Source of the DNA: an uncultured Prevotella sp.
GTDB lineage: Bacteria; Bacteroidota; Bacteroidia; Bacteroidales; Bacteroidaceae
Direction: 5' to 3'
Length of the DNA: 5,145 nt
Assembly (NCBI GenBank): GCA_946999025.1
Contig: CAMQBP010000165.1
Location: forward strand, 1 to 5,145
Part shown: piece by piece, positions 1-5,145 of the stretch
Position numbering within the stretch: position 1 is the first letter of the stretch
Layout of the letters: every line of letters starts with the position of its first letter
The notes under the pieces: generated by a model
The model's database searches: none
What the model was told of the DNA's origin: nothing
Seen by the model: only the letters and a program-made list of their open reading frames with translations
Position numbers and translations under genes: made by a program

Positions 1-803
1 TACCACATAGATACGAGATAATAGTAAAAAGGTTGTTCGTGATGAAACGAATCAACGGCACGATCAACGGTCTGATGAAACAGCAGATTGTTTAAATAAT
101 CTAATCCCGCTTCATGGTAAGTCATCCCAAACCACATGCTGCATCCCACGAAAAGCACAAGCCATGTCCGCCAACCCCACGCAGTTTCAAGCAGCTTCCA
201 TTGTCGTTTCCATACTAACCACGCCATTGTTGCGACAAGAGGGATGAGCAGACCGAGGGGACCTTTCGTGAAAAGAGCCATGAAAAGCCACAAACCAAAC
301 AACCATTGTTCACGAGGTAACTTGCCTACTTGTTTCGTCATAAGCCAAAATGAGCGAAAAGCCAGCACCATGAACAGCACCATGAGCATGTCCATGCGCA
401 CAACCAATGCCGCTGCAGCAAAGTAAGCAGTTGTCATTAGCATCAAGATAGCCGTTTTTCTGTTTCGGTCTGAGAACAGATTGTTTGTCCATGAAAGCAT
501 GATGGCGGTAATGCCACAAGCAGGAATAAACGAAAGCAGGCTCAATAAAATCATGTGGTGTCCACCCGATATCCAACGACAAAGCATCACCAACCAAAGA
601 TAAAAAGGTGGCTTATCTGCATAAGGCTCTCCATGTAGTGTGAAGGAAAAGAAGTTACCTGACCTGATTGCTTCATCGGCAATGATGAGATACCTACCTT
701 CATTCGCAGGAGTGAAGTCGCGTAAGATAAGGATTGGAAGAAAAGCCAATATGATGACGAACCATATCTTCTTGTCAATACCTGGAGCTTTTGCGTCCAT
801 CAT
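1..803 (-). CDS. GT-C family membrane glycosyltransferase, ArnT/PMT-like (3' end outside window)
   Basis: This open frame begins with a double ATG (803-798) and continues past base 1, giving 267 residues of a protein whose family is usually about 500-600. It is probably an inner-membrane enzyme that moves a sugar from a polyprenyl-phosphate donor to an envelope acceptor on the periplasmic side. Seen: a first hydrophobic segment (about residues 13-28), then a periplasmic loop with NEGRY (34-38) and YADKPPFYLW (61-70). These match the DExRY and YFEKP motifs of ArnT-like enzymes. Further hydrophobic segments lie at about 85-105, 118-133, 137-155, 168-198 and 211-226. TKGPLGLLIPL (179-189) and the segment QTVDR...FHHEQPFYYYL (244-263) are also typical of the family. 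The Asp of the usual DE pair is Asn34 here. An in-frame stop at 888-890 limits the N-terminus. Acceptor and sugar are unknown; an O-mannosyltransferase-like or lipid A-modifying role are both possible. Confidence 0.88.
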   Translation of the reverse strand, partial: MMDAKAPGIDKKIWFVIILAFLPILILRDFTPANEGRYLIIADEAIRSGNFFSFTLHGEPYADKPPFYLWLVMLCRWISGGHHMILLSLLSFIPACGITAIMLSWTNNLFSDRNRKTAILMLMTTAYFAAAALVVRMDMLMVLFMVLAFRSFWLMTKQVGKLPREQWLFGLWLFMALFTKGPLGLLIPLVATMAWLVWKRQWKLLETAWGWRTWLVLFVGCSMWFGMTYHEAGLDYLNNLLFHQTVDRAVDSFHHEQPFYYYLVSMW

Positions 804-851
804 ATAATAAAGTATACAAACATTGGTTAACAGTGAGATGGCTAATCCGTC

Positions 852-868
852 TTTTGCATTTTGCAAAA
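852..868. repeat. Short inverted repeat in the glycosyltransferase leader
   Basis: The arms TTTTGCA (852-858) and TGCAAAA (862-868) are perfect inverted repeats around a 3-nt centre. They lie between the predicted promoter and the start codon of the minus-strand glycosyltransferase gene. This could be a small RNA hairpin or a protein site. The arms are AT-rich, so a chance origin is possible. Confidence 0.35.
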
Positions 869-951
869 ACGGTGTGCATACTGCAATTCAAATGTTGTGA
901 TACTTCTCATAGTGTTTGCGTGCTTAGTGATTAGTTCATGTTTTCGTATCA

Positions 952-983
952 CAAAGATAATCTAATTTTCGATGAAATGCAAA
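952..983 (-). promoter_or_regulatory. Bacteroidota-type promoter for the glycosyltransferase gene
   Basis: Read on the minus strand, TTTG (983-980) is followed after 20 bp by TATCTTTG (959-952). This fits the known Bacteroides vegetative consensus TTTG-N19/20-TAnnTTTG. Transcription would start near 945 and give a leader of about 140 nt before the ATG at 803. The match is by eye; no start site is measured. Confidence 0.6.
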
Positions 984-1389
984 TTATTGTCCGTCGTTTT
1001 TACTAAGCCAGTGTATTTCGGCGCGGAAAGAAGCGTGGCAGGTTCAATTTTCTTCTCTTTCTACTGTAAAACCAATAACAGATATTCATAAAACCAAACG
1101 CCAAGCGAAAGAAAATTAACTCGTTTTTACTATATACGTGACAACGTTCCAAACAAAGCAGAGCAAACACCAATTGGTTTATCATGCAAGGAGATACTAT
1201 GTAACAAACAGTTTGTCATGATGTTAGCAAGTGTTTATTTCTTCCCGTTATCGTTTGCACATCATTCCTTTGTGAGGTTCTCTCAAGGCTTACAAATCAA
1301 CTTGATGTCTCAATTTTCATCCATCATCTACCGAATGCGGGTATAGATACAAACCGTAGCAGGAGCGTAAAATCGGTTGTTTATCCTCC
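984..1389. other. Intergenic region without a convincing gene
   Basis: About 400 bp separate the divergent promoters. Open frames here are short (60 codons on the minus strand at 1003-1185, 42 codons on the plus strand at 1218-1346) and have no recognisable domain and no promoter. Small structures are present: the direct repeat TAAAACCAA at 1067-1075 and 1089-1097 (22 bp apart), the perfect palindrome ACCAATTGGT at 1169-1178, and the dyad ACAAAC/GTTTGT at 1204-1216. No tRNA or rRNA signature was seen. Confidence 0.6.
1341..1350. promoter_or_regulatory. Candidate operator dyad upstream of the exporter operon
   Basis: The palindrome GTAT-AG-ATAC is centred about 57 bp upstream of the transcription start predicted from the TACCTTTG box. 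LysR-type activators commonly bind imperfect dyads around -65, and a LysR gene lies at the end of this unit, so this is a candidate site. It is short, and the assignment is inference. Confidence 0.2.
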
Positions 1390-1397
1390 TACCTTTG
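1390..1397 (+). promoter_or_regulatory. -7 promoter box of the microprotein-exporter operon
   Basis: TACCTTTG matches the Bacteroidota -7 consensus TAnnTTTG exactly and is followed by GCA. A start near 1403 would leave a leader of about 24 nt before the ATG at 1427. No good TTTG stands at the expected -33 position (about 1366-1370), so an activator may be needed. The motif GCGTAAAA occurs on both sides of the box, at 1365-1372 and 1400-1407. Confidence 0.55.
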
Positions 1398-1426
1398 CAG
1401 CGTAAAACTTTAACGAAATAGTAATT

Positions 1427-1582
1427 ATGGACAATCAAATCATTATTTGGAGTAGTGTTATTTTAATGTTAGGTGTCATCTTCATCATGCGTGAAGCAGT
1501 CAAAATGAGAAGACACACCAAAGGACATAAATTCTTTGAGCTTTCAGATGAATTCGATATCTATGACTGGGACGAAGAATAA
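1427..1582 (+). CDS. 51-residue single-pass membrane microprotein
   Basis: This small frame starts with ATG at 1427, about 24 nt after a predicted transcription start, and ends at TAA 1580-1582. I do not recognise its family. Seen: a hydrophobic helix at about residues 5-20, then a strongly basic stretch with R22, K26, R28, R29, K32 and K35, then an acidic tail (ELSDEF and DIYDWDEE, residues 38-51). By the positive-inside rule the C-terminus should be cytoplasmic. The end of the frame overlaps the first codons of the yjjP-like gene: 35 bp if that gene starts at 1548, 20 bp if at 1563. This suggests translational coupling. Being first in the transcript with an exporter, it could be a small subunit or modulator of the transporter, or simply a leader whose translation opens the next start. 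Existence is fairly likely from promoter placement; function is unknown. Confidence 0.6.
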   Translation: MDNQIIIWSSVILMLGVIFIMREAVKMRRHTKGHKFFELSDEFDIYDWDEE

Positions 1583-2360
1583 TCAATTGCCTGTGGCTGA
1601 TCAAACCAAGTCAATATGCCTGTTTCTTGCCGACTATGCCTCATGGCTTTATGGCTGTGGAGCGACCTGCACACGCATAAAGAAGAACGTAGACCGCATG
1701 GCCAAGGTGTGGAAGCTAAACATAGAAATGACTATTTTGCCGGGTAGTATCCATCTGGCACACTTTGATCCGGCAACGGGACAATCGACCGTGTACTTCA
1801 AGAAGACGCCGAGCACAGGTATCAGCTTTTATAAAAACACCCAACTGAGCAAACTCAGTTGGGCAGTTACAGACGGACAAATACAATTTGAGGAGGCTCA
1901 AACCGAGTTTGCCCGCATTATTTCTGCACCGTTTACCAACGAGTGGGTGGTGCTGTTCCTTGCTTCATTAGCCAACATGTCATTCTGCCGCTTGTTCGGT
2001 GGCGATTTATTGGCCATGATCATCGTCTTCGTGGCTACGCTGTTGGGATTCCGATTGAAGCAGGTGTTGTTGGAAGAACATGTGGATGTCAAACTGGTTT
2101 TCATGGTTTGTGCTTTCTTTTCTGCCGTTATCGGTACGGCGGGATATGTCTTCGGACTGGGTGACAAGCCCGATGTGGCACTGGCTACCAGTGTTTTGTA
2201 CCTCATACCAGGCATCCCGTATATCAATAGTCTTAGCGATCTTATTCAAGGTCAGTATCTTGTGTCTTTCAGCAGATTCATGAATTCCATGATTCTTACG
2301 TTCTGCCTCTCTGTAGGATTGGCTGGTGGCATACTGCTGATGAATCTCAAAATGTTTTAA
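1548..2360 (+). CDS. yjjP: Threonine/serine exporter family protein, YjjP-like subunit (ThrE N-terminal type)
   Basis: This is an integral membrane protein of 270 residues (265 if it starts at ATG 1563), close to the length of E. coli YjjP. It is the larger half of a split ThrE-type exporter; the partner is the next gene. The soluble N-terminal part (about 20-130) carries the family pattern LADYASWLYGCGAT...RIKKNVDRMAK. Five hydrophobic segments follow at about 132-149, 153-169, 181-203, 209-225 and 245-265. The signature LIPGIPYINSLSD (219-231), then SFSRFMNS, corresponds to the LVPGFPLINAVAD region of YjjP. An in-frame stop at 1506-1508 means that every ATG or TTG start before the conserved domain, apart from TTG at 1587, lies inside the microprotein gene. 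I prefer ATG 1548 or 1563 over TTG 1536; neither has a strong ribosome-binding site, as is common in Bacteroidota. In E. coli the YjjPB pair is linked to succinate export, while ThrE of Corynebacterium exports threonine/serine. The substrate here is undetermined. Confidence 0.88.
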   Translation: MNSISMTGTKNNQLPVADQTKSICLFLADYASWLYGCGATCTRIKKNVDRMAKVWKLNIEMTILPGSIHLAHFDPATGQSTVYFKKTPSTGISFYKNTQLSKLSWAVTDGQIQFEEAQTEFARIISAPFTNEWVVLFLASLANMSFCRLFGGDLLAMIIVFVATLLGFRLKQVLLEEHVDVKLVFMVCAFFSAVIGTAGYVFGLGDKPDVALATSVLYLIPGIPYINSLSDLIQGQYLVSFSRFMNSMILTFCLSVGLAGGILLMNLKMF

Positions 2361-2370
2361 TCGTATAGTT

Positions 2371-2868
2371 ATGGCATTCTTTTTATGCGTTTTAGAAGAC
2401 GCATTCTTTGGTGCTCTGGCAGGCATAGGATTTGCCAGTATCAGTAACCCTCCCCACAATGCGTATCCTTATTGCGCCCTCATCTCGGCCGTGGGCCATG
2501 GCGTGAGATATTTCTTGATGAACAACCCCTATCACCCAGAGAGCCTTATCGTAGCCAGTTTCGTGGCCTCTTTGGTCATTGGTTTCATGGCAGTGGCACT
2601 GGCCAGAATGGCTAAGTGTCCACCTGAGACATTCTCTTTCCCATCCCTCTTGCCCATGATTCCAGGTATGTATGCTTATCGCACCGTCGAAGCTTTGGTT
2701 ATGTGTTTGTTTACACAGGATGAGGATTTATTCAATCATTATTTGTATCTTTGTACATCAAACGGATTCACTTGCGCTTTTGACATTTTAGGAATGGTGT
2801 TGGGTGCCACATTGCCCATCTTCTTCCTCAACAAGATATCCTATCGCGCTACCCGTCACGTTGATTGA
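2371..2868 (+). CDS. yjjB: Threonine/serine exporter family protein, YjjB-like subunit (ThrE C-terminal type)
   Basis: This 165-residue membrane protein is the small half of the split exporter, matching the usual 150-165 residues of YjjB. It starts 10 bp after the yjjP-like stop, so the two are surely co-transcribed and probably form one complex. Hydrophobic segments lie at about residues 4-24, 35-50, 57-79, 90-114 and 131-153. Two conserved blocks align with E. coli YjjB: CALISAVGHGVRYFLM (35-50, against CALLGSIGHGSRMILM) and LLPMIPGMYAYRTV (93-106, against VIPMFPGISAYTAM). The second is the counterpart of the PG motif in the partner subunit, reflecting the pseudo-repeat of full-length ThrE. 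The C-terminus is short and basic with a final RHVD. No truncation is seen. Confidence 0.88.
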   Translation: MAFFLCVLEDAFFGALAGIGFASISNPPHNAYPYCALISAVGHGVRYFLMNNPYHPESLIVASFVASLVIGFMAVALARMAKCPPETFSFPSLLPMIPGMYAYRTVEALVMCLFTQDEDLFNHYLYLCTSNGFTCAFDILGMVLGATLPIFFLNKISYRATRHVD

Positions 2869-2899
2869 ATATGATGTAATAATCTGAAAGAGGTAAACT

Positions 2900-3808
2900 A
2901 TGGAACTGAGACAAATAAGATACTTTCTCAAGGTGGCCGAATTGTTGAATTTCTCTGAGGCATCAAAGGCGCTGTTCATCACACAGAGCACCCTCTCTCA
3001 ACAGATACGCCAGCTTGAGAATGAATTCGACACCATTTTGTTTGAGCGAAACAGTCACGAGGTTTCGCTCACCGAAGCCGGGAAACAATTCATGCGATAT
3101 GCCCGAAAAGTAATGATTGATGTCGATGATTGCACGCAGAAGATGGACGACCTGAAGAACATGCTGACGGGCGAATTGAACATCGGCGTTACGTTCACGT
3201 TCAGTCCTTTGCTTACCGAGACGGTTCTTGAGTTCATGAAACTGTATCCACATGTGCGCCTCAATGTTTTTTATAAAACCATGAGTGAGCTGATGGACAT
3301 GTTGCAACGACGGGAAGTTGACTTTGTGCTGGCCTTCAAACCAACCGACAGAAACGATAAGATAGAGAGCCATGTGCTCTTCAACAACCATCTGTCCGTG
3401 GTGGTCAGTGAACAACATTCATTGGCAAAGCGAAAGTCATTGACCTTAGACGATTTGGCTCCGTACGATGCAGCCATGCCGGCACGCGGTTTACAGGCTC
3501 GCAACTCGTTCGACGATATGATTCATAGTGTAAACAGCAAACTTAAAATTCGCGTTGAACTCAACGACGTGAGCATCTTGCTGAAGCTGATTAAACAGAG
3601 CAAGCTCATCACGATATTGGCCGAAGCCACCATTCATGATGAAGATGGCTTGGTTGCCATCCCGCTCGAAATGGCAGGCAACGATATGGAGGGATGCATT
3701 CATCTGCTCAAACAAGCCTATGTCAAAAATTCTGCACGCGAGTTTTATCGGCTGCTCAGTCAGTCAAGAGCCATTCTCAAATATTCCTCTTTAGCCAAAT
3801 TGCTATAA
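2900..3808 (+). CDS. LysR-type transcriptional regulator
   Basis: This 302-residue cytoplasmic DNA-binding protein has the usual LysR length. The N-terminal winged helix-turn-helix covers residues 1-60, with MELRQIRYFLKVAE, FSEASKALFITQSTLSQQI and LTEAGKQF all in the expected places. A linker helix follows to about 88, then the periplasmic-binding-protein-like effector domain from LTGELNIGVT (about 89) to about 290. The start is supported by AAAGAGG at 2887-2893, six bases before the ATG, a better ribosome-binding site than those of its neighbours. It lies 31 bp after the yjjB-like gene in the same direction with no terminator between, so it is probably co-transcribed with the exporter and may control it. 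This would differ from the common divergent LysR-target layout. The effector is unknown, and the sequence gives no specific subfamily. Confidence 0.93.
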   Translation: MELRQIRYFLKVAELLNFSEASKALFITQSTLSQQIRQLENEFDTILFERNSHEVSLTEAGKQFMRYARKVMIDVDDCTQKMDDLKNMLTGELNIGVTFTFSPLLTETVLEFMKLYPHVRLNVFYKTMSELMDMLQRREVDFVLAFKPTDRNDKIESHVLFNNHLSVVVSEQHSLAKRKSLTLDDLAPYDAAMPARGLQARNSFDDMIHSVNSKLKIRVELNDVSILLKLIKQSKLITILAEATIHDEDGLVAIPLEMAGNDMEGCIHLLKQAYVKNSAREFYRLLSQSRAILKYSSLAKLL

Positions 3809-3858
3809 GTTTTTCGTTCAAAAACAATAGAAGCTGCGTGTACCGCTACCCAACAAAT

Positions 3859-3902
3859 CGGGTGGAAGTTAAATACTCAACTATGTATTTATCTTCCACC
3901 CG
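3859..3902. terminator. Bidirectional terminator hairpin between convergent genes
   Basis: An 18-bp stem (3859-3876 with 3885-3902) with a single T-T mismatch (3869/3892) closes an 8-nt loop. It begins CGGGTGGAAG and ends CTTCCACCCG. It lies between the lysR stop (3808) and the Lrp-type stop (3934), which converge on it. The run after the stem is only TTTCACTT on the plus strand and ATTTGTT on the minus strand, so the U-tract is weak, but the stem is long with a GC-rich base. Confidence 0.75.
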
Positions 3903-3933
3903 TTTCACTTGGTGTCGTTTCTTTCGCGTAAAA

Positions 3934-4449
3934 CTACGGCTCAGGATCAACTTCTTCATCAACCATCTCACTGCGTTCGTCTATCTTCATCTGAGCAACG
4001 GGCAATTGACGATCAATCACGGTGCGGAACGAAATCATGGTTTCACTTCCCGACAATCCCAGGGGCTGCAATTTATCATAAATGATGTTCATCAGGTGAT
4101 GATTGTTTGTGGCATATAGCTTGATGAACAAATCATAATCACCTGTTGGGCAATGGCATTCCACCACTTCTGGAATCTTCTTTAACTCTTCGGCCACTCT
4201 ATCAAAATCACTTGGATCTTTCAAGTGCAGACCAATGAAAGCGCAGGTTTCGTAGCCAATCTTCTCTGGGTCGAATATGAATCCCGAACCCTTAATCACT
4301 CCCAAATTTATCAATTTTTGCACACGCTGATGAATGGCTGCTCCGCTCACATTGCATGCGCGGGCAATCTCCAGAAATGGAGTGCGGGCATCCTCAGCAA
4401 TCATCGTGAGAATCTTCTTATCTAATGCGTCAAGATTATGATGTCCCAT
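3934..4449 (-). CDS. Lrp/AsnC family transcriptional regulator
   Basis: This 171-residue DNA-binding protein belongs to the feast/famine family, which usually senses amino acids and acts as dimers or octamers. Residues 6-55 form the AsnC-type helix-turn-helix (LDALDKKILTMIAEDARTPF, then IARACNVSGAAIHQRVQKL and GVIKGSG). Residues about 67-145 form the RAM effector domain, with the characteristic GDYDLFIKLYA at 103-113. The C-terminal 15 or so residues (DERSEMVDEEVDPEP) are an acidic tail beyond the usual fold, making the protein slightly longer than the typical 150-165. The start ATG at 4449 lies about 30 nt from a predicted transcription start. It converges with the lysR gene and is probably monocistronic in this window. 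An effect on the exporter is plausible because both concern small metabolites, but nothing in the sequence shows it. Confidence 0.93.
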   Translation of the reverse strand: MGHHNLDALDKKILTMIAEDARTPFLEIARACNVSGAAIHQRVQKLINLGVIKGSGFIFDPEKIGYETCAFIGLHLKDPSDFDRVAEELKKIPEVVECHCPTGDYDLFIKLYATNNHHLMNIIYDKLQPLGLSGSETMISFRTVIDRQLPVAQMKIDERSEMVDEEVDPEP

Positions 4450-4486
4450 TTTTACTTTTATATATTTTAATTTTATGAATAATGTG

Positions 4487-4518
4487 CAAATATACTACAA
4501 AGTGTTGTTTTCCACAAC
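4487..4518 (-). promoter_or_regulatory. Promoter of the Lrp/AsnC-type gene
   Basis: On the minus strand, GTTG (4518-4515) is followed after 20 bp by TATATTTG (4494-4487). The second box fits TAnnTTTG exactly and the first matches three of four bases of the -33 element. The predicted start is near 4481, with a very AT-rich leader of about 31 nt. A small dyad, GTTGT/ACAAC (4504-4518), overlaps the -33 region and could be an autoregulatory site. Confidence 0.55.
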
Positions 4519-4710
4519 GATTTAAGTATTTTTTGTAATCAATGCTAATGTGATGATAATTTTTCTTGACAATCATCTTTCTCATCCTTGGCTTATTCGC
4601 AAACAAGGTTGCTGCTGACCGAAAATACGCCGAAAATGAACGATGTTGATAAACTTTTGCTCGTCAATGTGTTATCGTTTGAATGCGTTGTTTCTTATCG
4701 TTATTTCGTG

Positions 4711-4842
4711 TTTATTTCAGCCAAAGTCATTGCTTTTCAGTACAAATTTGCATGCTTTCACGCTGCAATGTCATGTCTTTTGTGGTGCAAAGTGATGCCT
4801 TTTGTCGTGCTATCTCATTGCTTTTGTGGGAAAAGTTGTGTT
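4711..4842. repeat. Degenerate tandem repeat, six units of 22 bp
   Basis: The block CTTT recurs at 4733, 4755, 4777, 4799 and 4821, exactly 22 bp apart each time, with a weaker unit before (4711). By majority each unit reads CTTTTGTGGTGCAAAG followed by TCATTG. Units 4755 and 4777 are closest to this consensus. The first unit keeps only the second half well (CCAAAGTCATTG), and the last loses it. There are no distinct spacers, so it is not CRISPR. A period of 22 bp places each unit on the same face of the helix. Function is unknown. Confidence 0.75.
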
Positions 4843-4927
4843 TTCTGACTGAATCATCACTTGTTTGCTGCCCGTTTGCCTATCAATTTTTTCTAGATTG
4901 AAACTTTTGAATAGCCTTTTTGAGGGC

Positions 4928-4946
4928 ATTATTTGCGCAAAATAAT
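4928..4946. promoter_or_regulatory. Palindrome centred on TTTGCGCAAA
   Basis: The perfect 10-bp palindrome TTTGCGCAAA (4932-4941) is flanked by ATTA on the left and, after one extra A, TAAT on the right. This gives a nearly symmetric 19-bp site. It has the look of a dimeric regulator operator but is far from any start codon in the window, about 480 bp upstream of the Lrp-type gene. Confidence 0.3.
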
Positions 4947-5107
4947 CAACAAATTACGTCGTTCGTGTCACATGCATCCCTTGCAATACTTGCAAACATG
5001 TAGCATGTAGCACCGTCACCCCCTTAAACCATAAAGGCTGGCAAGACTTCTCCACAACTATGATAAAAGTACGTAAGTTTATTTAATAAGGTGGGGAGCA
5101 AGATAAC

Positions 5108-5145
5108 AAAAAGAGGTGTGCCTTTCAACGTAGCTACACACCTCT
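5108..5145 (-). terminator. Hairpin terminator reading leftward from a gene beyond the right edge
   Basis: AGAGGTGTG (5112-5120) and CACACCTCT (5137-5145) form a perfect 9-bp stem around a 16-nt loop. On the minus strand the stem is followed by five Ts (5112-5108), then GTT, the layout of an intrinsic terminator. The stem touches the window edge and may be longer. If Ts follow on the plus strand outside the window it could work both ways. Confidence 0.55.

Larger units (their letters stand above)
4519..5107. other. Intergenic region without a convincing gene
   Basis: Nearly 600 bp upstream of the Lrp-type gene lack a recognisable coding region. Open frames on the plus strand (4588-4848 from a TTG, 4683-4901) are Cys/Phe-rich, have no homology I recognise and run through a tandem repeat whose period is not a multiple of three. 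The region holds the 22-bp repeat array and a palindrome listed separately, plus a short tandem CATGTAG duplication at 4997-5010. No tRNA or rRNA signature was seen. Confidence 0.55.

Noticed and set aside
136..778. Open frames on both strands inside the glycosyltransferase gene
   Set aside because: They are out of frame with a long continuous frame that carries the ArnT-like motifs and membrane segments.
1003..1185. 60-codon minus-strand open frame
   Set aside because: No recognisable domain, no TAnnTTTG promoter or ribosome-binding site upstream, and mixed aromatic/basic composition typical of a chance frame in AT-rich DNA.
1218..1346. 42-codon plus-strand open frame upstream of the exporter operon
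   Set aside because: No promoter or ribosome-binding site close to its ATG and no recognisable sequence. It ends upstream of the predicted start of the exporter transcript, so it is not a leader peptide of that operon.
1898..2459. Minus-strand frames antisense to the exporter genes
   Set aside because: They lie opposite the yjjP-like and yjjB-like frames, which match known families over their full length.
2746..2753. TATCTTTG inside the yjjB-like gene as a promoter for lysR
   Set aside because: The -7 match is exact, but there is no TTTG about 20 bp upstream and the bases encode conserved-looking protein. An internal promoter is possible but unsupported.
4711..4842. CRISPR array
   Set aside because: The units abut with a 22-bp period, are degenerate, and there are no unique spacers of constant length or cas genes nearby.
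4588..4901. Two overlapping plus-strand open frames rich in Cys and Phe
   Set aside because: One uses TTG, neither has a promoter or recognisable family, and both cross the 22-bp noncoding repeat. They are read as chance frames.
5020..5040. CCTT/AAGG hairpin as a terminator
   Set aside because: The stem is only four base pairs and no T-tract follows.

Overview
The window looks like a chromosomal segment from a Bacteroidales bacterium, most likely a Prevotella-type organism. The evidence is the character of the proteins and three upstream regions with the Bacteroidota -7 promoter box TAnnTTTG, two of which also have a -33-like TTTG or GTTG about 20 bp further upstream. The genus is inferred from pattern recognition, not from a database search.

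Left edge (1-983, minus strand): the first 267 codons of a GT-C (ArnT/PMT-like) membrane glycosyltransferase run off the window. The gene has a well-formed promoter and a leader of about 140 nt that contains a TTTTGCA/TGCAAAA dyad. A stretch of about 400 bp (984-1389) with no convincing gene separates it from the next unit.

Centre (1390-3902, plus strand): a compact unit begins with a TACCTTTG promoter box. It encodes a 51-residue single-pass membrane microprotein, a split ThrE-type exporter (YjjP-like then YjjB-like) and a LysR-type regulator. The microprotein's reading frame overlaps the start of the yjjP-like gene. Gaps are 10 bp (yjjP-yjjB) and 31 bp (yjjB-lysR), with no terminator visible between genes. 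A long hairpin at 3859-3902 ends the unit and also serves the convergent gene. In Escherichia coli the homologous pair YjjP/YjjB is implicated in succinate export, and the ThrE family as a whole exports threonine/serine. The substrate here cannot be read from the sequence.

Right (3934-5145): a minus-strand Lrp/AsnC regulator with its own promoter, then about 600 bp without a convincing gene. This region holds a degenerate tandem repeat with an exact 22-bp register (4711-4842), a TTTGCGCAAA-centred palindrome, and at the edge a hairpin that looks like the terminator of a minus-strand gene beyond the window.

The two most interesting items are the overlapping microprotein at the head of the exporter unit and the 22-bp-phased repeat array upstream of the Lrp-type gene.
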